Origin: Clostridia bacterium
Lineage (GTDB): Bacteria > Bacillota > Clostridia > Christensenellales > CAG-314
Direction: 5' to 3'
NCBI GenBank assembly: GCA_900769665.1
Contig: CAAGHL010000061.1
Location: 1 to 64,000, forward strand
DNA length: 64,000 nucleotides
In this document: positions 17,420-25,521 of the stretch, piece after piece
Layout: every line of letters begins with the position of its first letter
Position numbering within the stretch: the stretch's first letter is position 1
Notes under the pieces: generated by a model
What the model saw: only the letters and a program-made list of their open reading frames with translations
What the model was told of the DNA's origin: nothing
Databases searched by the model: none
Position numbers and translations under genes: made by a program

Positions 17420-17471
17420 AAGACTTTCCCATTATCGAACAACACTTCGGCATTTGGGAAGGTCTTTTTTT
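17420..17471 (+). terminator. valS terminator
   Basis: AAGACTTTCCCA pairs with TGGGAAGGTCTT around a 23-nt loop, followed by a run of T. Confidence 0.85.
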
Positions 17472-17607
17472 GTGAGATGTTGATTGGTGCATTGCCGATT
17501 TGGTCGGTTGTGGGGGTGTGTTGAAATAAATGCTGTGTCTGCTTTCGATATGGGTGATTTTATCGAAAAGAAAATATAAAAATTAAGTTTCTTATAGGTT
17601 GGGTTCC

Positions 17608-17660
17608 TACTCGTCCACGTTAGGTGGCGTCAACGTTAGGTTGCGTCGACGTTAGGTTGC
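17608..17660 (+). repeat. Degenerate tandem repeat F, copy 2
   Basis: Three head-to-tail units of the type CGTCNACGTTAGGTNG follow one another. The same unit occurs twice at 7079-7120. It sits just beyond the 3' end of the MazF-like gene; the 17472-17607 stretch before it holds nothing recognisable. Confidence 0.6.
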
Positions 17661-17664
17661 AAAA

Positions 17665-17695
17665 TAGCCTCGGCTATGCGAAGAAACCGAGGCTA
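17665..17695 (-). terminator. Terminator overlapping the end of the MazF-like gene
   Basis: On the minus strand TAGCCTCGG pairs with CCGAGGCTA and is followed by TTTT. The stem spans the last codons and stop of the gene. Confidence 0.65.
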
Positions 17696-18021
17696 AGTAG
17701 TAGGGCGTCATTGATTTGTTGCATGATTTGTGGCGGTACTTCGCCGATTCGTTCGCGAATACGGCTTTTGTCGATAGTGCGGATTTGTTCCAACAGCACA
17801 ACGGAATCGCGCGGCAAAGGGGTGGTGTCGTGTGGAAGCTCGATGTGCGTGGGAAGTTTTGCTTTGGTTAGTTTGCTTGTTGTTGCGGCGGCAATAATGG
17901 TCGGACTGTACTTGTTGCCGACGTCGTTTTGCAACACGAGCACCGGACGAATGCCGCCTTGTTCGCTGCCGACGACAGGGTTGAGGTCGGCGTAATACAG
18001 TTCGCCTCGTTTGATGGTCAT
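17674..18021 (-). CDS. MazF/PemK-family endoribonuclease (EndoA-like toxin)
   Basis: A 115-aa protein with the family N-terminus RGELYYADLNPVVGSEQGG and RPVLVLQND, and the later conserved S/T and LEQIRTIDKSRI. In Firmicutes EndoA/MazF cuts mRNA at U-rich sites and is normally held by an antitoxin encoded just upstream. No antitoxin ORF lies in the roughly 500 bases upstream (18022-18540), so it is an orphan here. It could be a housekeeping EndoA whose antitoxin lies elsewhere. The gene is intact. Confidence 0.9.
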   Translation of the reverse strand: MTIKRGELYYADLNPVVGSEQGGIRPVLVLQNDVGNKYSPTIIAAATTSKLTKAKLPTHIELPHDTTPLPRDSVVLLEQIRTIDKSRIRERIGEVPPQIMQQINDALLLSLGFFA

Positions 18022-18257
18022 GTTTGCGCCTCCGTAAGTTGCAACAAACCTTGACTGCCGTTGTATAGTATGTACAAACGCCCAAATTTCGTTACCGATT
18101 TATTCATAGTGCAATTGTGGGCAAAAGATTTTCGTTTTATACTCACCTGCAATTTACTGAAAAATTAAAATAAATTTTACAAACGCTTATTTTTAATACA
18201 ATCGCATATTAGGTATTTTTTATCAATTTTCTCTCTTGCAATTTCTCTTTTCCCATA

Positions 18258-18530
18258 CTCCTACCCAAAGTTTTTGAAAGGGTAGGGGTTAGGCAGTATC
18301 GCATTGAAACACTTTGGCGATTAGCCCGTCAATCGGCACAATGCGGCGTTATCCTCGCTCGACGTACTCACGAGTACGACTTCACTCGGCCGCCTTGCCT
18401 TGTACCCGATTGGCAACCTAATCGCTGCTACGCACATTGAACCGCAAAAAGCGTTTCAATGCACAAGTGTTCAATCCGCTACTACCTAGGAAGGGGAAAC
18501 TTGTTTCAAAAAGTTCCCCCTTCCCCATAT
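18258..18530 (+). repeat. Foldback element C, copy 1
   Basis: From the outside in there are paired segments: a left hairpin CTACCC/GGGTAG (about 18261-18285), GCATTGAAAC (18301-18310) with GTTTCAATGC (18453-18462), GCGATTAG (18317-18324) with CTAATCGC (18418-18425), CAATCGG with CCGATTG, and a central hairpin CGTACT/AGTACG (18363-18378). A right terminal hairpin follows (18489-18502 with 18511-18524). The central part resembles 33780-33860, while the arms differ. No ORF is supported. Confidence 0.8.
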
Positions 18531-18540
18531 TATATAAAAA

Positions 18541-19254
18541 TTACAAATTAAGATTTCTTTCCATTTCCTCTTTGAGGGAGCGACTGCACACGATAAATAC
18601 GATAATGACGTTAAGTATCGCTGCAAAGAAGCTGACAAACGGTATGATAGTCTTGGCATGGATACCGAATAGCGGCACTATCCAGAATAGGATTTGCGGA
18701 CAAACAGCGAAAACCGTTACGTAAATAAGGGTAGAGAATAGCTGTTTGTTGGTGCGCCGTTGGAATATGATGAGGAAGTCTAGCGTGACTATGAGTGCGT
18801 CGTAGAGGAACGGCAGGACAAACTCGGGCGTAAACCAAGCAAACTGCCAGTTGTTGACGCCAAACTCGACGGCAATTGCCGCACCCGTGACGAGGAATAC
18901 GTTGCGACGGATAATGGCGGTAAACTTCATTTTGTTGTTGATGGGGCTCATCACACCGAATATGGCAACGATTACGCCGAGCGCGACGTAGTACGACCAG
19001 TTGAGCGTGGGCGTGAGGAGAATGTTGAGCACGGCGGCAAACACGGCAAGCACGAGTAGAATTTTGTTAAATTTGTGCTTGAAAAACGGTACGTATGTGT
19101 TTTCGTGAAGCGTGGGGTACTCGGTTTTGCCGTCAATGGGCGCATAAACGGCGCATTTGTCGTTGGCGTCCGACGGGTTGAGGTATGTGCCGCAAAGCGG
19201 GCAGTTGGTCAATTGGTGCTGTACGTTTACTTTGCACTTGGGACAGTATTTCAT
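18541..19254 (-). CDS. Zinc-ribbon integral membrane protein (DUF6320-like)
   Basis: About 237 aa. The N-terminus MKYCPKCKVNVQH...CPLCG is a four-cysteine zinc ribbon, followed by six hydrophobic segments (about 65-225). The start at 19254 overlaps the stop of the acyltransferase upstream (ATGA) and has GGGAGG ahead of it; the frame extending to 19335 is an artefact. The tight coupling says the two proteins work together, probably with this one as membrane partner of the acyltransferase. I know the pairing from gut Firmicutes but not its substrate. Confidence 0.8.
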   Translation of the reverse strand: MKYCPKCKVNVQHQLTNCPLCGTYLNPSDANDKCAVYAPIDGKTEYPTLHENTYVPFFKHKFNKILLVLAVFAAVLNILLTPTLNWSYYVALGVIVAIFGVMSPINNKMKFTAIIRRNVFLVTGAAIAVEFGVNNWQFAWFTPEFVLPFLYDALIVTLDFLIIFQRRTNKQLFSTLIYVTVFAVCPQILFWIVPLFGIHAKTIIPFVSFFAAILNVIIVFIVCSRSLKEEMERNLNL

Positions 19255-20783
19255 TCGTTTTCCTCCCAAATATCGCTTTCTACGGCAATGTCTACGCCGA
19301 GCTCGGCAAGCTTGCGGAAGAAGTACATCTCGCAATCACGCTCGATGAAGGGGTTGGTAACGGCAATCGTGCATACGTCGTTGAACGTCGCCACGGAAAA
19401 ATTGTTGGTTTTGCGTGCAGGCTTGCCCAACATAAAGTCGTAGCGCAACACAAGGTCGTCAAATTGCTTGGGCGCTTTTACCACGCCGAGGTTGCTAAGC
19501 GTGGAGCAGTTGACAATGCCGTCGCCGCGCCCTGCAACAATTGCGCTTAGCACCATGCGCTTGACGGCAAGCGGTACGATTTTTAGCAAAAAGCTGTTGC
19601 CGTTGTTGTAGTTGAAACTGACCATGCCTCGGAAGTAGTCTTCCGTCATTTGCTCGGCAGTTTGGCGGCGTATGTCGGCAATAACTTCGTCGAGGTCGGC
19701 TTGCCCGTTGTATTGGTAGAAGATGTAGCTGCTGAAATTGCGTATCGTTTCTACGTTGTAACGCTTGCGTAGGTTGACGGGTATTAGCACGCGTATGGGC
19801 GGATTTTCGGCGGAATTGGTCACGGCGGCAAGTCGGTTTAGCGCAAGCAACTGCAACGCTCCGAGAAACTCCGTGACGGTGGCGTCGTGTGCTTTGGCAA
19901 CTTCTTTCAGCTGTGCCGCACTGCAAATTCCGCGTACCGTAACGTACTTTTTGTTGCGTTGCAATGTGCCGTTGATGATCTTGCTTTTCTCCGGCTTGGG
20001 GCAAGGCGGCGGATTTTTCTTGACGGCAACATTGGCAAAGTTGTCGCGAATCTCGTCGATGTTGGGTATGTCGCGGTAATCGTAGCAGTTGGTCGGATCG
20101 ATTTCGTAGCCAAGCCGTTGGAAGTAGCGGCGGAGTAGCGAATTGAGGAATATGATACCGCCCGTGCCGTCCGTTGCGCTGTGGAAAAACTCTACGGAAA
20201 TTTGGTTGCCGATGTAGTTGACACGGATTTGACTGCGGCGGCTGTCCACCTTCATGGGGCGTCCGGGGACCTTGGTTTGCGGCTTGACAAGTATGGGTAT
20301 TGTAGGTCGGTCGATAAACGGCCAAAACAACCCATTTTTGACGCTGCCGCAAATTGTGGGAAATCGCGGCGCAATGTCGTTGACGGCGTACTGCAACTCA
20401 ACGGGGTTGACGGGGTCTTTCAGCAATGCCGACACGCGAAATATACTTATGCTTTCGCCACGCGCCACAAGCGGATACATCAATGCGGCGTTGTCAAGCT
20501 TGTACCATTTTTTGTTGTTCTTTTGCAACTCGGCAATAGCCGATAGCTTGTTTGCTAAACGCACGTCCTCGGGTATCGCCGCTTGTCGCTCGGCAATGGC
20601 TTGCGCACGCGCTTGCTTTACTGCGGCTTTGGCGGCGGTGCGGCGTTGACGCTTTTGTTCGGCGGCAAGTTTCTTGGCTTCCTTGCGTTGTTGCTTGGTT
20701 TGCTTGCTTTCTGTGGCGGCAACCTCGGTTTCGGGTTGCTCGACTTGTTGGTTTATGTTGTTGTCTACTGTGTTGTTTTCCAT
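19251..20783 (-). CDS. Condensation-type (alcohol acetyltransferase-like) acyltransferase
   Basis: A 510-aa protein. The first 85 residues are Ala/Lys/Gln-rich and probably unstructured. The remainder is a chloramphenicol-acetyltransferase/condensation fold with the catalytic motif HSATDG (HxxxDG, about residue 210) and the later VLIPVNLRKRYNVETIRNFS. Such enzymes move acyl groups onto alcohols or peptidyl/lipid acceptors; the natural substrate here is unknown. It is translationally coupled to a zinc-ribbon membrane protein. No strong ribosome binding site is seen at the ATG. Confidence 0.82.
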   Translation of the reverse strand: MENNTVDNNINQQVEQPETEVAATESKQTKQQRKEAKKLAAEQKRQRRTAAKAAVKQARAQAIAERQAAIPEDVRLANKLSAIAELQKNNKKWYKLDNAALMYPLVARGESISIFRVSALLKDPVNPVELQYAVNDIAPRFPTICGSVKNGLFWPFIDRPTIPILVKPQTKVPGRPMKVDSRRSQIRVNYIGNQISVEFFHSATDGTGGIIFLNSLLRRYFQRLGYEIDPTNCYDYRDIPNIDEIRDNFANVAVKKNPPPCPKPEKSKIINGTLQRNKKYVTVRGICSAAQLKEVAKAHDATVTEFLGALQLLALNRLAAVTNSAENPPIRVLIPVNLRKRYNVETIRNFSSYIFYQYNGQADLDEVIADIRRQTAEQMTEDYFRGMVSFNYNNGNSFLLKIVPLAVKRMVLSAIVAGRGDGIVNCSTLSNLGVVKAPKQFDDLVLRYDFMLGKPARKTNNFSVATFNDVCTIAVTNPFIERDCEMYFFRKLAELGVDIAVESDIWEENE

Positions 20784-21029
20784 TTTGTTTGTGCGGCAAC
20801 GGAGTGGTGCGCGACGTGATTTTTCGTTGCGCTTCGGTTGTCGTGTAAAGATTATTATACCACATTATGCGTTTTATATCTACTATATTGGCGTATGTGA
20901 TTTGTTTTAATTGTTGTCGGAAACGATTTTGCCCGATTTTTAGCGTTAGTTTGTCATAAGCGGTGTATCGTAGCGCAATCAAACGCAAACGGCGACGACG
21001 TTAAAAACCGTGTTTTAGCCAAGTTTGTC
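20784..21029. other. Divergent intergenic region
   Basis: No gene is visible. On the minus strand TATAAT (plus-strand 20856-20861) could serve the acyltransferase operon, but I could not fix a -35 box. Confidence 0.4.
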
Positions 21030-21094
21030 GGCGAAATTTGCCGCACTATGACGAAAAACAGCACTTTGTAAAATACTATTACAGACATAGTATA
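21030..21094 (+). repeat. Short hairpin repeat E, copy 3
   Basis: The core ACTATTACAGACATAGT lies within 21073-21093. The left part is diverged relative to copies 2, 4 and 6 but keeps TTTGTAAAAT before the core. Confidence 0.75.
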
Positions 21095-21376
21095 TCAAAA
21101 TAACATTTTGCCACCCTGAAAAATTGCCGAAAAAGCGTTGTTCGGACAATTTGACGTAATTTGTAATTATTTAGTCGCAAGACGATGAAGTGTTCGTTTG
21201 AATAGTGGTAAATTTTATTTATATCGGGCAAAAACTCCCCAAATCCGCTAAAACAAAAAAACATACTCGGCAACGGCAGTGTGCACATAAAAACAATATG
21301 CGCAAAGATGTCAAAATTCGCCAAAACTCGACACCCGTAAAGGCGTATATGTAGTTGCCTATCGTCGCACAAATTA

Positions 21377-21405
21377 TTGACAATAAAACGTAAAAATAGT
21401 AAAAT
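21377..21405 (+). promoter_or_regulatory. Promoter of lgt
   Basis: A perfect TTGACA (21377-21382), 17 bp and TAAAAT (21400-21405). Confidence 0.8.
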
Positions 21406-21496
21406 ATAAACGATTATAAATTATATGAGCGACTGTCGGCAAAGCGGTGCGCAAACGCTGTTTTGCAAACGGTCGTTGTACAAAAGGAAGGCAAAT

Positions 21497-23056
21497 TTGT
21501 TCAACTTAATTCCTACCGTCATGCGGGATTTCGCACAAGGCGATTTCGTATGGGGCAACAACAATTTCGGTTTCGTGTGGAATGTCAGCCATCCCGCTCT
21601 TGTCGTGTTCGGTTTTCCGATATACGTATATGCGCTGTGTATAGTTACGGGTATGTGTTTGGCGATACTCGTAGCAGGAAAGTATTTCAAAAAACGCGGT
21701 TACGATCCCTACGATATCACTATATATGCCCTCGGTATTATTCCGTTAGGCGTATTGGGTGCGCGCGCTTACGTTTACATTTTCCCATGGGCGGGCGACA
21801 GCATTCCCGATTGGTCGACGTTTTGGCAATTCCGTAGCGGCGGCTTAGGTATTTACGGCGGAGTTATCGTCGGATACGTTGCTGCATACTTGATTTGCAA
21901 GGCGAAAAAACAGGATTTTCGCATAATAGTGGATTGTATAATGCCGGGAGTTTTGCTTGCGCAAAGCTTAGGTAGATGGGGCAACTTTGCCAACCAGGAG
22001 GCATTCGGTAATTTGATTACGACCGACTATTCGGCAATGCCAAACTTTTTCGAGTGGTTAAACGGTGGAAGAACGCACGGTTTCAACTTCCTTGCCGTTT
22101 GGATCGACAATACAAGTACTGCGCTAGGCGGTCCGTCGGGTTGGTATCAGGCAACCTTCTTCTACGAAAGTTTTTGTACCTTGGTCGGCTTCCTTATTTG
22201 CGTGTTGGTGCTTACTCGTAGCAAGCACTACAAACTCGGTTGGTGCTCGGCGTTTTACGGTATTTACTACGGTATTGTACGCCTTGTCATCGAGGGAATG
22301 CGTACCGACAGCTTGTATCTGTACATCGGCACGTTGGAAACGGACATCAAAATTTCCCAACTTGTGTCGGTGCTGACCATTACATTCGGCTTGTGGACGT
22401 TGTCGAAGATTTACCGCAAGCAACTTCACGCTTGGTACGCCAAGCTCTTCAAGTCGGAGCGTGACGAGGTTGCTAAATCCCGTTGGGTGGTGTTGACAAT
22501 AGGCGTGGTTGCATTGGCTGTTGCCGTAGTGATGTTTGTACTCGGCGGCGAAAGTCGTCTGCTTGTCGGCATTGCGTTGAGCCTTGTTTCCGTGTACTGC
22601 GCACTAGGTGTGTGGTCACTGTGCGACAGGCTGCAACTGTATTGCGACGCATGCGGCAATCGTAGCGGTGACATCAACGTAATGCAAAGTGACTTCGACA
22701 AATTGCGCACTGAAGTGATTTGTTACAGCGTAGCTTTCGGCGCGCTTGTTGCGGTAGGGCTGTTTTCCCTTATCAAGTGGGGCATTGTCGACCAAATTCC
22801 CAACGGCATGGTGCTGTTTGTGGTGCTTGGTGCGTTTGCCGCCGCATTGTGCGTGTGGAAGATTGTGCCGTCTATGAAGGCGCTAGGCACTGCCAAACCC
22901 GAACACCTGGAAATCACCGTCACTTGTGACTGCGGACAACAACGCAAAGTCAACCTTAACAAATTTTTGCTGTTTGTTTTTCCGCCCAAGCAATATGTCG
23001 ACTACGGCGTGGAAAACTTGCACGAATACGTCGAACCCGTCCAAGAAAAGAAATAG
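21497..23056 (+). CDS. lgt: Prolipoprotein diacylglyceryl transferase with extra C-terminal membrane domain
   Basis: About 519 aa, against 260-300 for usual Lgt. The N-terminal 310 residues are Lgt, with RSGGLGIYGG and the signature GRWGNFANQEAFG (about 159-171) and seven transmembrane segments. It transfers diacylglycerol from phosphatidylglycerol to the lipobox Cys of prolipoproteins. After it come some 200 residues with four more hydrophobic segments, a CDACG motif between them and a CDCG near the C-terminus, suggesting a small metal site. The start TTG 21497 is preferred because AGGAAGG precedes it by five bases; ATG 21425 in the same frame has none. pncB follows after 30 bases. Confidence 0.93.
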   Translation: MFNLIPTVMRDFAQGDFVWGNNNFGFVWNVSHPALVVFGFPIYVYALCIVTGMCLAILVAGKYFKKRGYDPYDITIYALGIIPLGVLGARAYVYIFPWAGDSIPDWSTFWQFRSGGLGIYGGVIVGYVAAYLICKAKKQDFRIIVDCIMPGVLLAQSLGRWGNFANQEAFGNLITTDYSAMPNFFEWLNGGRTHGFNFLAVWIDNTSTALGGPSGWYQATFFYESFCTLVGFLICVLVLTRSKHYKLGWCSAFYGIYYGIVRLVIEGMRTDSLYLYIGTLETDIKISQLVSVLTITFGLWTLSKIYRKQLHAWYAKLFKSERDEVAKSRWVVLTIGVVALAVAVVMFVLGGESRLLVGIALSLVSVYCALGVWSLCDRLQLYCDACGNRSGDINVMQSDFDKLRTEVICYSVAFGALVAVGLFSLIKWGIVDQIPNGMVLFVVLGAFAAALCVWKIVPSMKALGTAKPEHLEITVTCDCGQQRKVNLNKFLLFVFPPKQYVDYGVENLHEYVEPVQEKK

Positions 23057-23086
23057 CAATACGACTACTACAGGAGAAAACTTACC

Positions 23087-24547
23087 ATGGACAACCAAAT
23101 TACATCCAATCGTAACCTTACGCTACTTACCGACTTTTACGAACTTACCATGATGTACGGCTACTTCAAGCACGGCAAGCAGGATGAAATAGCCACATTC
23201 GATGTGTTTTTCCGCCCCTTTGAAGAAAGCAACTTTTGTATTGCCGCAGGACTTCAACAAGCCGTGGAGTACATCGAAAGCATACATTTCGGCAAGGAGG
23301 AAATCGACTACCTGCGTAGCACAAACGCTTTCGACGAGGAGTTTCTTGCTTGGCTTGCCGACTTCAAGTTTACCGGCACCGTCAAGGCAATCCCCGAAGG
23401 CACAGTCGTGTTCCCCTTCGAGCCGCTTATGACCGTCACCGCACCCATTTGCCAAGCGCAATTGTTGGAGGCGGCATTGCTCAACATCATCAACTTCCAA
23501 ACGCTTATCGCCACCAAAGCTCGCCGTATTTGCTATGCGGCAAGCCCTGCTTCGGTGTTGGAGTTCGGTTTGCGTCGTGCACAAGCCCCCGACGCGTCCA
23601 TCTACGGCGCACGTGCGGCGGTTATCGGCGGTTGCAGTAGCACAAGCAACGTGTTGTGTGCGCAAATGTTCGGCATGGACCCCAAAGGCACGCACGCACA
23701 CAGTTGGGTGATGTCTTTCCCGACCGAGTTGGACGCATTTATGGCTTACGCCGACACCTACCCCAACAATTGCTTGTTGCTTGTGGACACCTACGACACG
23801 CTAAACAGCGGCGTACCCAACGCAATCAAAGTGTTCGATTACCTCAAAGCCAAGGGTTACAAGCCGCTCGGCATACGTCTTGACAGCGGCGACTTGGCGT
23901 ACTTGTCCAAGCGTGCGCGCAAGATGTTGGACGACGCAGGACACGCCGACTGCAAGATTTTTGCAAGCAGCGACATCGACGAATACGTGTTGGAATCCTT
24001 GAAACAACAGGATGCAAAAATCGACATCTACGGCGTCGGCACACGCATGATCACCAGCAACAATACGCCTAGCCTCGGCGGTGTATACAAGCTTGCCAAT
24101 GTATGTATCGACGGCGTGGACTACCCCAAGATGAAGATTAGCGACAACCCCATCAAGATTACCAACCCCGGCAAAAAGACCGTTTATCGTCTTGTCGGAC
24201 GTGATACGGGCAAGGCAATTGCCGACGTTATCGCCCTCGAGGACGAAACGATCGACGACACGCAAAATCTTGTCATTACCGACCCTGTGGAACGTTGGAA
24301 GACCAAGGAAGTTGTCAACTTCCGCGCTGTCAACCTCTACATCGACGTGTACAAGGACGGCAAACTTGTCTACAAACCTAAGGCAACTTACGAGCTTGCC
24401 GCCGATTGCAAGGCAAGCCTAGGTATGTTTTGGGAGGAATACTTGCGCTTGAGTCAACCGCACAAGTACAAGGTAGACCTGTCCGACAAACTGTACGAAC
24501 TTAAACAATCGCTCATCAAGCAAGAAAGGAAAATGGTGAAGCAATGA
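23087..24547 (+). CDS. pncB: Nicotinate phosphoribosyltransferase
   Basis: A 486-aa enzyme that makes nicotinate mononucleotide from nicotinate and PRPP in NAD salvage. Family features include LTDFYELTMMYGYF at the N-terminus, EFGLRRAQAPD (about 165), HAHSWVMSFP (about 204) with the phosphorylatable His, and GIRLDSGDLAYL (about 265). AGGAGAAAACTTACC precedes the ATG. It ends in a 4-base ATGA overlap with the DivIVA-like gene. Confidence 0.96.
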   Translation: MDNQITSNRNLTLLTDFYELTMMYGYFKHGKQDEIATFDVFFRPFEESNFCIAAGLQQAVEYIESIHFGKEEIDYLRSTNAFDEEFLAWLADFKFTGTVKAIPEGTVVFPFEPLMTVTAPICQAQLLEAALLNIINFQTLIATKARRICYAASPASVLEFGLRRAQAPDASIYGARAAVIGGCSSTSNVLCAQMFGMDPKGTHAHSWVMSFPTELDAFMAYADTYPNNCLLLVDTYDTLNSGVPNAIKVFDYLKAKGYKPLGIRLDSGDLAYLSKRARKMLDDAGHADCKIFASSDIDEYVLESLKQQDAKIDIYGVGTRMITSNNTPSLGGVYKLANVCIDGVDYPKMKISDNPIKITNPGKKTVYRLVGRDTGKAIADVIALEDETIDDTQNLVITDPVERWKTKEVVNFRAVNLYIDVYKDGKLVYKPKATYELAADCKASLGMFWEEYLRLSQPHKYKVDLSDKLYELKQSLIKQERKMVKQ

Positions 24548-25209
24548 CATTCAAAAGAGTTTTTCGCGGTTACGACCCCAAACAAGTGGACGCATACATA
24601 AAAAGCAAGACGGAAAGCGACAATATGGTGTTGCAAGCGCAACGCGAGCGCGTCGACCAACTTGTGGACGAAAACAACCGCATGAAGGCGCAAATTGCCA
24701 AGTACAAAGCCGACGAACAAGCGATTTCCCAAGCGTTGATACAGTCGCAACACCTTGCGACAAAAATGCAAAACGACGCCGACAAGTACGCCGAAGTAGT
24801 GCTGACCCGTGCAAAGCTGTTTTACGCGGCATGGCAAGCCTATGCGCAAACGTTGGTGACGTCGCTGTCCACGCAGGAGTTGGCGCAGTTTAACAAAATA
24901 AAGGAAAAGTTGGAAAAATTGGTGTACGCCTACGACGGGCGCAACATCAATGCGGAAACCGCCGACTTGGTGGTGGGTGCAAGACACGCAAACAACGTGG
25001 CAAGCGCACAAGCGCAACAACCGCAAAAGCCCGTTGCCGAAACCAAGCCTGCCAACCCCATCAAGCGTGTGGAGCAAGCAAGCGGACAATCCATCGATTT
25101 GAAGGAACTTGTCCACCCCGAGCAATCGCTGTCGGAAATTTGCGAGGAGCTTGGGTTGAAGGGCGGAACTAGTGAGATAGAGCTTGACATCCCTCGCGGT
25201 GACGACTAA
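24544..25209 (+). CDS. DivIVA-domain coiled-coil protein
   Basis: A 221-aa protein. Residues 1-20 show FKRVFRGYDPKQVDAYI, the DivIVA/GpsB membrane-binding N-terminus, followed by a coiled coil (about 25-110) and a Gln/Ala/Pro-rich linker ending in an acidic tail. DivIVA proteins mark curved membrane at poles and septa. It is translationally coupled to pncB, an odd partner for a cell-shape protein, and element A copy 2 starts at its stop codon. Confidence 0.82.
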   Translation: MTFKRVFRGYDPKQVDAYIKSKTESDNMVLQAQRERVDQLVDENNRMKAQIAKYKADEQAISQALIQSQHLATKMQNDADKYAEVVLTRAKLFYAAWQAYAQTLVTSLSTQELAQFNKIKEKLEKLVYAYDGRNINAETADLVVGARHANNVASAQAQQPQKPVAETKPANPIKRVEQASGQSIDLKELVHPEQSLSEICEELGLKGGTSEIELDIPRGDD

Positions 25210-25337
25210 TTTGAGGGCGGATATGCGTCGCAATAACGGCGAATAAACGTTCGCCCACTCAGTCATGTACATCTTTGTACACTCCGTTCGTGTTCTCGCG
25301 CTTCTTCGCCGCTCTTGCTCGCATCTGCACCCTCAAA
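25210..25337 (+). repeat. Foldback element A, copy 2
   Basis: Arms 25210-25227 and 25320-25337 are complementary over 18 nt with three mismatches, and enclose the 27-nt core 25258-25284 that is identical to 719-745. The total length (128 bp) matches copy 1 (126 bp), but the arm sequences are unrelated to those of copy 1. It begins one base after a stop codon, where a terminator would be expected. Confidence 0.78.
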
Positions 25338-25521
25338 TGTGAGTGTGTGAGCTGTTGTGCCAATCTGCACTCGTCTACGCCCTTAGTCGGTATATGAGAT
25401 AAGATTGGTGGAGGAACAATCTATTGCTCGAAGTAGTGTAATGAGAATTGTTGCTAAATAATTTAGGCAAAATGTCAAAAAGTGATAACGACCGACTTTG
25501 CCAATGTGGCAAATAAAGATT

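Noticed and set aside
15702..17492. 596-codon frame antisense to valS
   Set aside because: It is the shadow of a highly conserved gene; GAC/GGC-rich codons leave the opposite frame open.
25338..25521. Manganese (yybP-ykoY) riboswitch before the ArsP_2-like gene
   Set aside because: Its conserved core is not visible in the leader.
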